The position numbers and the translations under genes were made by a program. Below are positions 40,230 to 50,150 of a stretch of DNA of 64,000 nucleotides, in pieces (position 1 is the first letter of the stretch; the number at the start of each line of letters is the position of its first letter). The DNA is from Marmoricola sp. OAE513. Lineage in GTDB: Bacteria; Actinomycetota; Actinomycetes; Propionibacteriales; Nocardioidaceae. The DNA lies in NCBI RefSeq assembly GCF_040546585.1, contig NZ_JBEPOC010000001.1:2418001-2482000 (forward strand), in the 5' to 3' direction. The notes below the pieces were generated by a model, which was given only the letters and a program-made list of their open reading frames with translations, was not told the origin of the DNA and made no database searches.

Positions 40230-43200
40230 GCACCCCTGCTCAGGTCCCCGTGGACATCCGGACCCCTGAGGACCTGCAGCGAGCGATGCAGGCCGACTTC
40301 GCTCCGAGCCCCCAGCAGTGGGCTGCGATCTCAGCGCCGCTCGAGCCTGCCGTCGTGATCGCCGGCGCCGGTTCGGGCAAGACGACCCTGATGGCGGCGC
40401 GGGTGGTGTACCTGGTGCTCACGGGGCAGGTCCGTCCCGAGGAGGTTCTCGGCCTCACGTTCACGACGAAGGCCGCCGCCGAGCTGCGGGAGCGGATCCG
40501 GCAAGCGCTGGTGAAGTCCGGTGGGCTGCCGCGGGCCACGGCGGACGGCGACGAGGTCCTCGAACCGACCGTGATCACCTACAACGCCTACGCAGCGACG
40601 CTCCTGACCGACCACGGCCTGCGGATCGGTCATGAGCCCGACACCCGGGTCATCACCGACGCGTCCCGGTTCCAGCTCGGGGCGCGGGCGGTGGACCGCT
40701 TCACCGGAGACGTCTCGCACCTGTCCGACCATCCGCCGACGGTCATCCAGAACCTGCTCGCGCTGGAGTCCGCGATGAGCGAGCACCTCGTCGAGGAGGA
40801 CGACGTCCGCCGGGTCGACAGCGAGGCTCTTGCCGGGTTCACGGCCGAGATCGCTGCCGAGGTTGCGGGGAAGGCGCGGAAGACCTACCTGAGCGAGATG
40901 CAGAAGGCCGTGCACGCGATCAACCGGCGGACCGAGCTGCTCGGGCTGGTGGCGGCGTACAGGAGGCTCAAGGCGGACCTCGGCCTGATGGACTTCTCCG
41001 ACCAGATCGCGCTGGGTGCGCGTCTCGCAGCTGAGCAGCCGGAGGTCGGTGCTCTCGAACGGGGCAGGTTCAAGGTCGTGATGCTCGACGAGTACCAGGA
41101 CACCTCGGTCGCCCAGGCCACCATGCTCGCGCGCTTGTTCTCCGGCGCCGACGTGGCGAGTGGACGCGGCCACGCGGTGACGGCCGTCGGCGATCCCAAC
41201 CAGGCGATCTACGGGTGGCGCGGTGCCTCGGTCTCGAACATCCTCAACTTCGCCGACACCTTCCCCGCGGCCGACGGGGGCGAGGTCCCCGTGCTGCCGC
41301 TGACCGTGAACAGGCGGTCGGACTCCAAGATCCTCGACGTCGCGAACGTTCTCGCGCGGCCGCTGTACGACGCGCTGCCGCAGGTGCTGCCGCTCGAACC
41401 GAAACCGGGCGCCGCCGAGGGGAGGGTCGGCGTCGACGTCTTCACCACGCACGCCGAGGAGCTCGACTGGTTGGTGGGGGAGGTCCGGTCCTCCCACGAC
41501 GGAGCCTGGTCCGACATCGGCGTCCTCACCCGCGACAACAGCCACGCCGAGCAGGTCTTCGACGCGCTCACCGCGGCCGGGATCCCGGTCGAGATCGTCG
41601 GCCTGTCAGGGCTGCTGCGGCTCCCGGAGATCGCCGAGGTCGTCGCAGTACTGCACCTGCTCCACGACGTGACGGCGAATGCCGCGATGCTCACCCTCCT
41701 CACCGGTCCGAGGTGGGCCATCGGACTGCGGGACCTGCGCCTGCTGGCGACCCGCGCGGGCCAGATCGCTGGTCGCTCCGGCCGGTCCGGCCCCGAACAG
41801 ACCATCCTCGACCAGCTCGGCGAGATCGCTGACGGCGTCGACCCGGCCGAGCTGCCGGCACTGTCGGATGCGCTGGAGGACCCGGGCGACCTCGCCTACT
41901 CCGACCAGGCACGGGTCCGGTTCGACCTTCTCGCCGCGGAGCTGCGGATGCTTCGTCGAGCTGTCGGCGAACCGTTGCTGGACGTGGTTCGTCGGATCAT
42001 CGACGTCACGGGGGTCGACGTCGAGCTGGCTTCCTCAACGAGTCCTGCTGCCGCGGCACGCCGCGACAACCTCGACCTGTTCGTCAAGGGTGTCGCCGAG
42101 TTCCAGTCGGTCGACGGCGGCGTCACCCTGCCCGCGCTGCTCGCCTACCTGACGGCCGAGGACGATCAGGGCAACGGCCTCGACATCGCGACGCCGACGC
42201 TTGCGGACTCCGTGAAGCTGCTGACCGTGCACCGGTCGAAAGGCCTGGAGTGGGCGAGCGTCTTCCTGGTCGGCGTGTGCGAGACGCGCTTCCCCTCGAA
42301 CAGGTCGCGGACCCTGTGGACCTCCTCGCCGGCGGTGCTCCCGGGTCCGCTCCGTGGTGATGCCGCGGACCTGCCGCAGCTGAACGGTTACGACAAGGCG
42401 GCGCTCGACGCGTACCGGCAGGACACGCGCGACCACGGGCAGACCGAGGAGCTGCGGCTCGGGTACGTGGCGTTCACCCGCGCGGCCCACCGGCTGAGCG
42501 TGTCGTCGTACCTGTGGACGTCCCGGGCGACGGCGTTCGGACCCTCGGCGTACCAGGTGGTCGTGAAGGAGTACCTGGAGCGTCGCGGCGAGGTCGTGGA
42601 CCGCTGGTTGGAGAAACCGGAGAAGGGCAGCCCCAACCCGTACGGCGACGTCGACACCTCGCGTCCGTGGCCCCCCTCGGGCCCCGGAGAGGAGGTGCGC
42701 CGACGCTTGGACGCAGCTGCGCGCGTGCACGCCGCCGACCCCACCGCACCCGACGAGGACCTCGACATGGTCGAGGCTGCGAGGGTTGCCGACTGGGACG
42801 CCGAGATCGACCGGTTGGTCGAGGAAGCGCGGACCGAGGTCGCCGACGTGATCGACGTCCCGCTCCCAGCGAGCCTGTCTGCGACTGCGTTCGCCCGACT
42901 GCGGCAGGACGAGTCCGGTTACCTGCGTGACCTGGCTCGCCCGATGCCGCGTCAGCCGTCACCGGCTGCACGGTTCGGGACTCGGTTCCATGCCTGGGTC
43001 GAGTCGCGTTTCGGCCAGCAAGGTCTGCTCGACCCTGACGAGCTCGCCGACCGCGGGGACACCGGCATCGAGGACGACGGCGATCTCGCCGAGGTCGTCG
43101 AAGCCTTCGAGGCCGGCCCGTTCGCGGACCGCGTCCCGCATGCGGTCGAGGCACCGTTCGCCCTCGTCCTGGACGGCCAGGTCATCCGAGGTCGCATCGA

Positions 43201-43447
43201 CGCCGTGTTCGCCGAGCCGGACGGACGTTGGCTGGTGGTCGACTGGAAGACCAGCCGAGCAGCAACTGCCGACCCTCTCCAGCTCGCGGTCTACCGGGTC
43301 GCGTGGGCTGACCTGATGGGTGTCGCCGTCGACCGGGTGCAGGCCGCTTTCGTGTTCGTCAGGACCGGCCGCATCGTCGTGCCAGAGGGACTTCCCGGGC
43401 GCAAGGAGCTGACTCGTCTGCTGCGCTCCGGCGTGGAGGAGGACTGA
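40226..43447 (+). CDS. adnA: AdnA helicase-nuclease subunit
   Basis: A 1073-residue protein with an N-terminal UvrD-like motor (Walker A AGAGSGKTT near 50; DEYQDTSVAQ; GDPNQAIYGWRGASVSN; TVHRSKGLEWASVFL) and a C-terminal RecB-family nuclease (GTRFHAWVESRF; IRGRIDAVFAEPDGRWLVVDWKTSRA). AdnAB processes double-strand breaks in actinobacteria and replaces RecBCD. Start ATG 40226 overlaps the adnB stop; upstream frame is adnB shadow. No Chi-like element was sought. It is convergent with deoD after a 76-bp spacer. Confidence 0.93.
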   Translation: MSTPAQVPVDIRTPEDLQRAMQADFAPSPQQWAAISAPLEPAVVIAGAGSGKTTLMAARVVYLVLTGQVRPEEVLGLTFTTKAAAELRERIRQALVKSGGLPRATADGDEVLEPTVITYNAYAATLLTDHGLRIGHEPDTRVITDASRFQLGARAVDRFTGDVSHLSDHPPTVIQNLLALESAMSEHLVEEDDVRRVDSEALAGFTAEIAAEVAGKARKTYLSEMQKAVHAINRRTELLGLVAAYRRLKADLGLMDFSDQIALGARLAAEQPEVGALERGRFKVVMLDEYQDTSVAQATMLARLFSGADVASGRGHAVTAVGDPNQAIYGWRGASVSNILNFADTFPAADGGEVPVLPLTVNRRSDSKILDVANVLARPLYDALPQVLPLEPKPGAAEGRVGVDVFTTHAEELDWLVGEVRSSHDGAWSDIGVLTRDNSHAEQVFDALTAAGIPVEIVGLSGLLRLPEIAEVVAVLHLLHDVTANAAMLTLLTGPRWAIGLRDLRLLATRAGQIAGRSGRSGPEQTILDQLGEIADGVDPAELPALSDALEDPGDLAYSDQARVRFDLLAAELRMLRRAVGEPLLDVVRRIIDVTGVDVELASSTSPAAAARRDNLDLFVKGVAEFQSVDGGVTLPALLAYLTAEDDQGNGLDIATPTLADSVKLLTVHRSKGLEWASVFLVGVCETRFPSNRSRTLWTSSPAVLPGPLRGDAADLPQLNGYDKAALDAYRQDTRDHGQTEELRLGYVAFTRAAHRLSVSSYLWTSRATAFGPSAYQVVVKEYLERRGEVVDRWLEKPEKGSPNPYGDVDTSRPWPPSGPGEEVRRRLDAAARVHAADPTAPDEDLDMVEAARVADWDAEIDRLVEEARTEVADVIDVPLPASLSATAFARLRQDESGYLRDLARPMPRQPSPAARFGTRFHAWVESRFGQQGLLDPDELADRGDTGIEDDGDLAEVVEAFEAGPFADRVPHAVEAPFALVLDGQVIRGRIDAVFAEPDGRWLVVDWKTSRAATADPLQLAVYRVAWADLMGVAVDRVQAAFVFVRTGRIVVPEGLPGRKELTRLLRSGVEED

Positions 43448-43523
43448 TCAGTGCTCGCCGCGCAGGACCGAATCACCGAGGAGCTCGTCGGCAGGGCCGA
43501 CTCCTTCGTCCTGCCGCACGCAG

Positions 43524-44234
43524 TCACCCCAGCGCGGCCGCCAGGGCGATCTCGACCATCGCACCGAACGTCTCCTGCCGCTCGACGGCCGTGGTCTCCT
43601 CGCCGGTGACGATGTGGTCGGACACGGTGCAGATAGCCAGCGCCTTGCGCTTGTACGACGCCGCCAGCGTGTACAGCGAGGACGCCTCCATCTCGACCGC
43701 GAGGACTCCGTGGTCGACAAGCGGTTTCCCGAGCTCCGCGGCCCGCGGGTTGTAGAACGAGTCCGAGGAGTAGATCAGACCGACGTGGCTCGTCACGTCG
43801 GGCCGCGCCTCGGCGGCTGCTGCAGCCGCGCGCAGCAGTCCGAAGTCCGCCACCGGTGCGTAGTCGAGGCCGAGGAAGCGATGCCGGTTCATGGACGAGT
43901 CGGTGCACGCGCCCGAGGCCAGCACGACGTCCCGGATCGCCACGTCCGTGGTCAGCGCCCCGCACGAGCCGACGCGGACTACCTGCCGCACGTCGTACTC
44001 GGCGAAGAGCTCGTTGACGTAGATCGCCATCGAGGGTTGACCCATCCCCGAGCCCTGCACCGACACCGGGGCGCCGTTCCAGGTACCGGTGAAGCCGTAC
44101 ATGCCGCGCACCTCGGAGTAGCACACCGCATCCTCGAGAAAGGTCTCAGCGATCCACTTCGCGCGCAGCGGGTCTCCGGGCAGCAGGACGGTCGGAGCGA
44201 TCTGGCCGGAGGCGGCGCCGATGTGCGTGCTCAT
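43524..44234 (-). CDS. deoD: Purine-nucleoside phosphorylase, DeoD type
   Basis: A 236-residue hexameric-type PNP. It opens [33 protein letters not shown], with the phosphate-loop arginines and [20 protein letters not shown] is the ribose-binding Glu region, and SDHIVTGEE carries the purine-binding Asp. It cleaves purine (deoxy)nucleosides with phosphate. It stands alone on the minus strand. Confidence 0.93.
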   Translation of the reverse strand: MSTHIGAASGQIAPTVLLPGDPLRAKWIAETFLEDAVCYSEVRGMYGFTGTWNGAPVSVQGSGMGQPSMAIYVNELFAEYDVRQVVRVGSCGALTTDVAIRDVVLASGACTDSSMNRHRFLGLDYAPVADFGLLRAAAAAAEARPDVTSHVGLIYSSDSFYNPRAAELGKPLVDHGVLAVEMEASSLYTLAASYKRKALAICTVSDHIVTGEETTAVERQETFGAMVEIALAAALG

Positions 44235-44448
44235 GGAGGAAACCTAGCGCTGGCCGCACACGGACCACCGCCCCGAGGTGGGTTGGCACTCGTTCCGCGT
44301 GCGGACCGTCGGCCGACGGCCGCGGTCCTCGCGTCCACACCCGGACCCCGACGCGAACCGTCCACAGTTCGCCGGGGCGGGTGAGGCCCTGACGTCCCGG
44401 AGCGCCCACTCTCAACACTCCATTTCTTGAGCGTTGGGGAGGGCCTCT

Positions 44449-46209
44449 GTGGTCGCCGTCGGAAGATCCTTGTTCGTCTTGACCGTCCTGGTCGGTGCAC
44501 TGCTGCTGGGCGTCGTACCGAAGGTGCCGCTTCCGTCAGCGGGCGCGGCCACTGTCGTCGGAGACAGCACCTGTCGGCGCTACGACCCAAACCTGGTCAA
44601 GGGCGCCTGCCTGCGCTACACGGCTAAGGGACGGACGGCGTACACCTGGATCGGCAGCTACCGGGCCAGCAACGGGCGGGTCTTCTTCTGCGTGGACTAC
44701 CTCTACGACTCCCGGATCTCGGGCAAGCCGAGCATCAGGACGACCCAGGGGATGGTCAACCAGCTGGGCCGCAAGGTCGGCGCGCGTGAGATCGCCGCGC
44801 TGAACTACATCGTCTCGACCTGGGCGCCGAAGGGTTCCACCGGCAGCGGCACCAAGGACGCGGCCATCGCGCTGATCATCCGCGAGCTGATGTCCGACGG
44901 CATCCGGCCCGACGGGACGGTGGTGTACCCGCGCGGGCTCGATGTCGGCGAGACGGTCAAGGAACCCATCGGCGGGCTGAAGGGCCCGATCATGACGACC
45001 GCCCGGCGCATGTGGTCCGAGGCATCGCGCTACTACGGTGGGTACCGGCTGCAGCTGACCACACGTCAGTCCGGCAGCCTCGAGCTCGGGACGTCCCGCG
45101 CCTACAGCCTCTCCGTGCGCTCCGCCGCGGGGTACCTCGTGCCGGGCGTCGTGGTCCGCTTCAGCTGTACCGGACCGGTCTCGTGCCCGGCACCGGTGAC
45201 CAGCCGCGCCACCCCGGTGGCCGTCGTGCTCACTCCTCGGGCCGTGGGCGCGTCCACCCTGCGAGCGGCCGCGAGCGGTCCGGCGGCGAACGGTCGTATC
45301 TACCGGGTCGGGGGGTGGCACTCGCACGGTGGCAGCACGGCTGCCAACCGCGGGGTGCAGCGCGGCTGGATCGCGGAGCGTAGCGTCGTGACGGCCGAGG
45401 CACGGGTGACTGCGGCGATCGTGAAGGGCACGCCGGAGGTGGTGACCCGGGCCTCTTCGGCGACGGCGGTCCCTGGGTCCGCGCTCACTGATCTCGTCAC
45501 CGTGGCCCAGCTGCCGGCCGGGTACCGGCAGACCGTGGCGGCGCACCTCTACGGCCCGTTCGCCCAGCGGCCGTCGGCGACGTCGTGCACCCAGCAGGTG
45601 CTCGCCGGAACGGTCTCGTTCGTGGTCGACCGGAACGGGACCTTCACCACGCCGGCGGTCAAGGTCACCGAGCCCGGCTACTACGTCTGGACGGAGTCGT
45701 TCCCGGGCGACACCCGTACGAATGCTGTCACCACGCCGTGCGGTGTTGCGGAGGAGACGACCCTGGTCACGGCTCGCGTCCTGCCCCGGGTCCAGCCGAC
45801 GCTGCGCACCCGCGCCTCCGTCCAGCGCGCCGAAGTCGGAGCGGAGGTCCACGACACGGTGGTGGTGACGGGGCTCGGGCAGGGTCGGGCGACGGTGCGT
45901 TGGTCCCTGCTCGGGCCGCTCGCTCCGCGCGGCAGCTCGTGCAGGGACCTCGACTGGGGCGGTGCCCCGACCATCGCCAGCGGCACGTTTGCCGCCACCG
46001 GCGACGGAACCTACCGAACGCCGAGCACGGTGCTCCACGAGCCCGGCTGCGTCACGTACGCCGAGAAGATCCCGGCGACGTCGACGAACCAGGCCGTCGC
46101 CTCACCTCCGGGACTACCGGCCGAGACGCTGCTGGTGACCCGGCCGGTCATCCCGCTGGTCCCGGAGATCCCGTCCGGTCCGGTGGTCGGGCGCGGTGCC
46201 CGGTGGTGA
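44449..46209 (+). CDS. Surface protein with thioester-like domain and two repeat modules
   Basis: A 586-residue secreted protein. GTG 44449 follows GGGGAGGG, and the signal peptide runs to about residue 34 (SAGAAT). The N-terminal domain (about 35-190) looks like a TQXA/thioester adhesin domain: Cys81 lies in FFCVDY, and the position of the TQ motif is AlaAla preceded by Lys136-Asp137 (KDAAIALI). The thioester glutamine is thus missing. Two homologous beta-sandwich modules follow (about 320-450 and 450-575), each with LxGP, paired Cys, GT(F/Y)xTP and ETxLVT. No LPXTG, hydrophobic helix or charged tail is present at the C-terminus. Its stop overlaps the sortase start. Confidence 0.7.
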   Translation: MVAVGRSLFVLTVLVGALLLGVVPKVPLPSAGAATVVGDSTCRRYDPNLVKGACLRYTAKGRTAYTWIGSYRASNGRVFFCVDYLYDSRISGKPSIRTTQGMVNQLGRKVGAREIAALNYIVSTWAPKGSTGSGTKDAAIALIIRELMSDGIRPDGTVVYPRGLDVGETVKEPIGGLKGPIMTTARRMWSEASRYYGGYRLQLTTRQSGSLELGTSRAYSLSVRSAAGYLVPGVVVRFSCTGPVSCPAPVTSRATPVAVVLTPRAVGASTLRAAASGPAANGRIYRVGGWHSHGGSTAANRGVQRGWIAERSVVTAEARVTAAIVKGTPEVVTRASSATAVPGSALTDLVTVAQLPAGYRQTVAAHLYGPFAQRPSATSCTQQVLAGTVSFVVDRNGTFTTPAVKVTEPGYYVWTESFPGDTRTNAVTTPCGVAEETTLVTARVLPRVQPTLRTRASVQRAEVGAEVHDTVVVTGLGQGRATVRWSLLGPLAPRGSSCRDLDWGGAPTIASGTFAATGDGTYRTPSTVLHEPGCVTYAEKIPATSTNQAVASPPGLPAETLLVTRPVIPLVPEIPSGPVVGRGARW

Positions 46210-46862
46210 TCCGCGCGGTCGTCCTGCTGGTGATGGCCACGACCACGGCCTGCGGTGCCGGCGCCGGTCCGGCGCACGCCCCGGCGCCGGCCACGACGCC
46301 GGACAAGGTCGTGATGGCGCCGGAACCCGTCGCGGTCCAGCCGACCCTGCGCCCGAGCCCGAGGCACCTGGACCGCAGCTACCGAGCCGAACCGGACCTG
46401 GTCGACCCCGGGGCGGGAGGGGTCCTGCGTATCAAGAGCCTGGGCATCCGTGCACCGGTCGACGCCGTCGGACTGGACGGCTCGGCGATGGCCGTCCCGG
46501 ACGACCCGGGGCGCGTGGGCTGGCTGCAGTCGACGGCTCAGGTGGACGACAGTTCGGGAGCGAGCGTGCTCTCCGGTCACGTCTCGGACGAGCGGGACGT
46601 CCCCGGCGCGCTCTCCCGGTTGAACGAGGTGCGTCGCGGAGCGGTCATCACGTGGGCGCCACCGGGGGGTCGGAGGTACAGGTTCGAGGTCGTCGACCTG
46701 CACACCTACCCGCGGGCCACGGGGGTGCCGGCCGAGCTGTTCAGGGTCGACGGTCGACATGTCCTGCACCTGGTCACCTGTGCCCGCCGGGTGAGCACGG
46801 CGGGCGGCGGCTTCCACTACACCGCCAACCTCGTGGTCACTGCCCGGGCGGTCCCCGGCTAG
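46206..46862 (+). CDS. Class F (SrtE/F-like) sortase
   Basis: A 218-residue sortase with an N-terminal hydrophobic segment (about 1-15) and a Pro-rich linker. Catalytic His125 (LSGHVSD) and Cys192 (LVTCARR) are visible. The usual Arg before the final strand (pattern YRxN) is Thr here (HYTANLVV), so the catalytic Arg is absent or displaced. GTG 46203 or 46206 is the start; both overlap the surface-protein stop, implying translational coupling. Cys near the N-terminus (TTACG) could be a lipobox variant. It would attach a substrate to the wall; the substrate is likely the adjacent protein. Confidence 0.82.
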   Translation: MIRAVVLLVMATTTACGAGAGPAHAPAPATTPDKVVMAPEPVAVQPTLRPSPRHLDRSYRAEPDLVDPGAGGVLRIKSLGIRAPVDAVGLDGSAMAVPDDPGRVGWLQSTAQVDDSSGASVLSGHVSDERDVPGALSRLNEVRRGAVITWAPPGGRRYRFEVVDLHTYPRATGVPAELFRVDGRHVLHLVTCARRVSTAGGGFHYTANLVVTARAVPG

Positions 46863-46871
46863 CCTCGCTCC

Positions 46872-48779
46872 ATGACGTCGCTGGAGCTGCTGTCCCTGCC
46901 CACGCGTTCCGAGGACTGGGCCGACTGGCTCACCGAGCGTGGGCGCGGGTCGCTGCGCACGGCTGCCGACCACGTCGCGGCCCTCAAGGAGGCTCCCTCC
47001 GGCAGCACCGCGATCCTGCAGCTGTGGAACGACGCATCGATCTCGGTCGCGAACGCCTCGGCGGTGACGAGCCTGCTGTCCTCGGTGCATCCCGACGCCG
47101 TCGTCGTCGAGCTGGCCGAGGAGATCGAGGTCGAGGTCCGCCGCTTCTCCAGCGACCTGCTGCTCGATGCCGACGTCTTCGCCCAGCTGTCCTCGGTGCG
47201 GCAGGACCCGCTCGACGACGGTGCTCTGCGGGTGCTGACCGACGCCCTGCGTTCCTTCCGCCGCGCCGGCGTCGACCGCGACGAGGAGATCCGGGTCGCG
47301 GTCCGCGAGCTCAACGAGCGTGAGACCGCGCTGAGCCAGGCCTTCTCCAGGAACATCCGCGACGGTCGTCGCACGGCGACGGTGCCGGCCTCCGCGCTCG
47401 AGGGCCTGCCCGCCGACTTCGTCGCGGACCACCCGGCCGATGGCGACGGCAACGTGGCGATCACGACTGAGTACCCCGACGTCCATCCGTTCCTGACCTA
47501 CAGCCGGGACGCCGACGCGCGCCGCGCCGTTGCCACGGAGTTCCTCAACCTCGGCTGGCCGGAGAACGACGCCGTGCTGACCGATCTGCTGCGACTGCGT
47601 CAGGAGAAGGCCCGCCTGCTCGGGTACTCCGACTGGCCGGACTTCGACGCCGAGGTGAAGATGATCAGGCGCGGCGACGCGATCGCCGAGTTCATCGACA
47701 AGATCGCCGAGGACTCCCTGGCTGCGGGCGAGCGCGACCTCCAGGTACTGCTGGCGCGAGGTGCTCAGGACGGCATCACCACCATCGACGCCTCGAACTG
47801 GCGCTACTGCTTCGAGGCGGTCAAGCGCGACCAGTACGGCGTCGACGCCCAGGAGGTACGGCGCTACTTCGAGTTCTCCCGGGTCCGGCAGGGCCTGCTC
47901 GACGTCACCGCCCGGCTGTTCGGACTCGAGTACGTGCCCGTCGACGCTCCCACCTGGCACGAGGACGTCACCTCCTTCGACGTTCGTCTCGACGGCGAGC
48001 TGCTCGGCCGGATCCACCTCGACCTGCACCCGCGGGAGCGGAAGTACAACCACGCCGCGCAGTTCGACCTGGTGCCCGGCGTCCGCGAGCGCCAGCTGGC
48101 GGAGGGCGTCCTGGTCTGCAACTTCACCCGAGGCCTGATGGACCACGACGAGGTCGTCACGCTGTTCCACGAGTTCGGCCACCTGATGCACCACGTGCTC
48201 GCGGGCCGGCACGAGTGGGTCCGGTTCTCCGGGGTCGCCACCGAGTGGGACTTCGTCGAGGCACCGTCGCAGATGCTCGAGGAGTGGGCCTGGGACGCCG
48301 GCGTGCTGCAGGTGTTCGCCACCGACGAGGCCGGTACGCCGATCCCCGCCGACCTGGTGGACCGGATGCGCGCGGCCGACGAGTTCTGCAAGGGACTGCT
48401 GGCGCGGACCCAGATGTTCTACGCCGCGGTGTCCTACCGCTTTCACCTCGAGGTGCCCGAGGACCTGACGGCTCGGTTGTTCGAGCTCTACCCGCAGTAC
48501 AGCCTGATCGAGCCGCTGGAGGGCACCCACTTCCACGCGGGGTTCGGCCACCTCGACGGGTACACGTCCGCCTACTACACCTACTTCTGGTCCCTGGTGA
48601 TCGCGAAGGACATGTTCAGCGCGTTCGACCCCGACGACCTCTTCGACCCGGGACAGGCCACCCGGTACCGCGACGTCGTCCTCGCGGCCGGTGGATCGCA
48701 CGACGCGGCAGTCCTGGTCGCTGAGTTCCTGGGGCGCCCGTACAACACCGACGCCTTCACTGCTTGGCTGGACCGATGA
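46872..48779 (+). CDS. M3-family oligoendopeptidase/thimet-like metallopeptidase
   Basis: A 635-residue zinc peptidase. The HEFGH motif places zinc ligands His433 and His437 with catalytic Glu434, and the third ligand Glu is in EAPSQMLEEWAWD. The rest of the channel-forming helical fold is present (ITTEYPDVHPFLTYS; FHAGFGHLDGYTSAYYTYFWS). It degrades short peptides inside the cell. ATG 46872 is 10 bp after the sortase stop. The stop overlaps the nudC start. Confidence 0.93.
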   Translation: MTSLELLSLPTRSEDWADWLTERGRGSLRTAADHVAALKEAPSGSTAILQLWNDASISVANASAVTSLLSSVHPDAVVVELAEEIEVEVRRFSSDLLLDADVFAQLSSVRQDPLDDGALRVLTDALRSFRRAGVDRDEEIRVAVRELNERETALSQAFSRNIRDGRRTATVPASALEGLPADFVADHPADGDGNVAITTEYPDVHPFLTYSRDADARRAVATEFLNLGWPENDAVLTDLLRLRQEKARLLGYSDWPDFDAEVKMIRRGDAIAEFIDKIAEDSLAAGERDLQVLLARGAQDGITTIDASNWRYCFEAVKRDQYGVDAQEVRRYFEFSRVRQGLLDVTARLFGLEYVPVDAPTWHEDVTSFDVRLDGELLGRIHLDLHPRERKYNHAAQFDLVPGVRERQLAEGVLVCNFTRGLMDHDEVVTLFHEFGHLMHHVLAGRHEWVRFSGVATEWDFVEAPSQMLEEWAWDAGVLQVFATDEAGTPIPADLVDRMRAADEFCKGLLARTQMFYAAVSYRFHLEVPEDLTARLFELYPQYSLIEPLEGTHFHAGFGHLDGYTSAYYTYFWSLVIAKDMFSAFDPDDLFDPGQATRYRDVVLAAGGSHDAAVLVAEFLGRPYNTDAFTAWLDR

Positions 48780-49690
48780 CCACCCCGTCCACCCCGCCGA
48801 CCGCTCCGATCGCCCTCTCGAACCGACCGCACGACCGGATCGGTCATCGGCGTACCGACGAGGACTGGCTCGCCGAGGTGTGGGCCGATCCGGCCACGCG
48901 CGTGCTCGTGATCGCCGGCACCCGGGTGCAGCTGGTCGACGGCGCCCTCTCCTGGTTGTCTCCGGCCGAGGCGCCCGAGGGGACCCGGCTGCTTCTGGGG
49001 GAGCGCGACGGTGTCGTCTCGTTCGCCGTGATCATCGACGGTTCCGCGGCGGATGCCGGGTGGATGCCGTTGCGCGGGCTGGTCCCGGCACTCGCCGATG
49101 ATCCGGACGACCAAGCCGCGCTGCTGGTGCACGCGATCGGGATCGCCGAGTGGATCTGGGCCACCCGGCACTGCATCCGCTGCGGCGGCACCTACGAGGT
49201 GATGCAGCTCGGGCACGTCCTGCGCTGCACCGACTGCGGGCGCGAGGAGTTCCCGCGCACCGACCCGGCCGTGATCATGGTGGTCACCGACGGCGAGGCC
49301 CCGGACGACCGCTGCCTGCTGGGCCGGCACCCGTCGTGGCCGGCGGGCCGCTACTCGACCCTGGCCGGTTTCGTGGAGCCCGGCGAGTCCATCGAGCAGG
49401 CCGTACGCCGCGAGGTGCTCGAGGAGTCGGGCATCGAGGTCGGTGCGGTGACCTACTTCGGCTCGCAGCCGTGGCCGCTCCCGCGCAGCCTGATGATCGG
49501 CTGCCTGGCGCACGCGACGTCGACCGACATCTCCGTGGACGGCGAGGAGATCGAGGACGCGCGCTGGTTCACCCGCGAGCAGATGAGGACCGAGGCCGAG
49601 GCCGGGACGCTCGTCCTGCCCGGGGGCATCTCGATCTCCCGGTCGCTGATCGAGCACTGGTACGGCGGGACGCTGCCGGGTCAGTGGTGA
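48776..49690 (+). CDS. nudC: NAD(H) diphosphatase NudC
   Basis: A 304-residue Nudix hydrolase with a zinc ribbon (HCIRCG...LRCTDCG), a Nudix box (GFVEPGESIEQAVRREVLEESGIE, in parts: GFVEPGESIEQAV and REVLEESG) and the NADH-pyrophosphatase motif SQPWPLPRS. It cleaves NAD(H) and probably removes NAD caps from RNA. ATG 48776 overlaps the peptidase stop. It is convergent with mycoredoxin across repeat copy 3. Confidence 0.94.
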   Translation: MTTPSTPPTAPIALSNRPHDRIGHRRTDEDWLAEVWADPATRVLVIAGTRVQLVDGALSWLSPAEAPEGTRLLLGERDGVVSFAVIIDGSAADAGWMPLRGLVPALADDPDDQAALLVHAIGIAEWIWATRHCIRCGGTYEVMQLGHVLRCTDCGREEFPRTDPAVIMVVTDGEAPDDRCLLGRHPSWPAGRYSTLAGFVEPGESIEQAVRREVLEESGIEVGAVTYFGSQPWPLPRSLMIGCLAHATSTDISVDGEEIEDARWFTREQMRTEAEAGTLVLPGGISISRSLIEHWYGGTLPGQW

Positions 49691-49700
49691 TGGAGACTCT

Positions 49701-49823
49701 GTGAGCGTGCCCAGAAGTGGTGCATCGCAAGGCGGTGGAGGGAAGGCGTCCTTCAGCGCAGCGCAGCGGAGCGGACGTCGACCGACGACAACGCGGCGAG
49801 GTGCCGCTTGTGGGTGCGCTCAG
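49701..49823. repeat. Dispersed repeat copy 3, inverted, between nudC and mrx1
   Basis: The reverse complement matches the copies at 10640 and 14203 (shared AGCGGCACCTCGCCGCGTTG, GACGTCCGCTCCGCTGCGC, GCGATGCACCA). The termini TGAGCGTGCCCA and TGGGTGCGCTCA pair at 11 of 12 positions and differ from the arms of the other copies. The right end supplies the mrx1 stop codon. Confidence 0.8.
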
Positions 49824-50083
49824 CCAGCCAAGGAAGCGAGCTTCGCCTTTACCTGCGCGACCGACGGGTTGGTCTGCGCGGTGCCGTCGGAGTAGATGAG
49901 CGTCGGCACCGTCTGGTTGCCGTTGTTCACCTGCATCACCAGGTCCGCAGCCGACGGATCCTGCTCGATGTCCACAGTGATGAACTCGATGCCCTCACGG
50001 TTCAGCTGGCTCTTGAGACGGTGGCAGTACCCGCACCACGGGGTGGAGTACATCGTGAACGTGCTGGCGTTCTGGTCTGACAT
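49820..50083 (-). CDS. mrx1: Mycoredoxin (glutaredoxin-fold, mycothiol-dependent)
   Basis: An 87-residue protein with the active site TPWCGYC near residues 14-20 and the glutaredoxin cis-proline segment NGNQTVPTLIYSDGT. In actinobacteria such proteins reduce mycothiol mixed disulfides. It starts at ATG 50083; earlier in-frame codons add a non-conserved tail. It is divergent from uvrD2 by about 67 bp. The last codon lies in repeat copy 3. Confidence 0.92.
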   Translation of the reverse strand: MSDQNASTFTMYSTPWCGYCHRLKSQLNREGIEFITVDIEQDPSAADLVMQVNNGNQTVPTLIYSDGTAQTNPSVAQVKAKLASLAG

Positions 50084-50150
50084 GTCGGCTTGTCCGTTCT
50101 CGCAACTAGGCTTCACCTCATCCAACCAGGACCCGAGGTGAAACCTTCCC

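Noticed and set aside
43448-43523. Remnant gene between adnA and deoD
   Set aside because: Only 76 bp with a weak GTCGGC/CCGAC hairpin; too short to support anything beyond a possible terminator.
46011-48701. 896-codon minus-strand frame opposite sortase and peptidase
   Set aside because: Typical GC-rich shadow; the plus strand carries HEFGH peptidase and sortase motifs.
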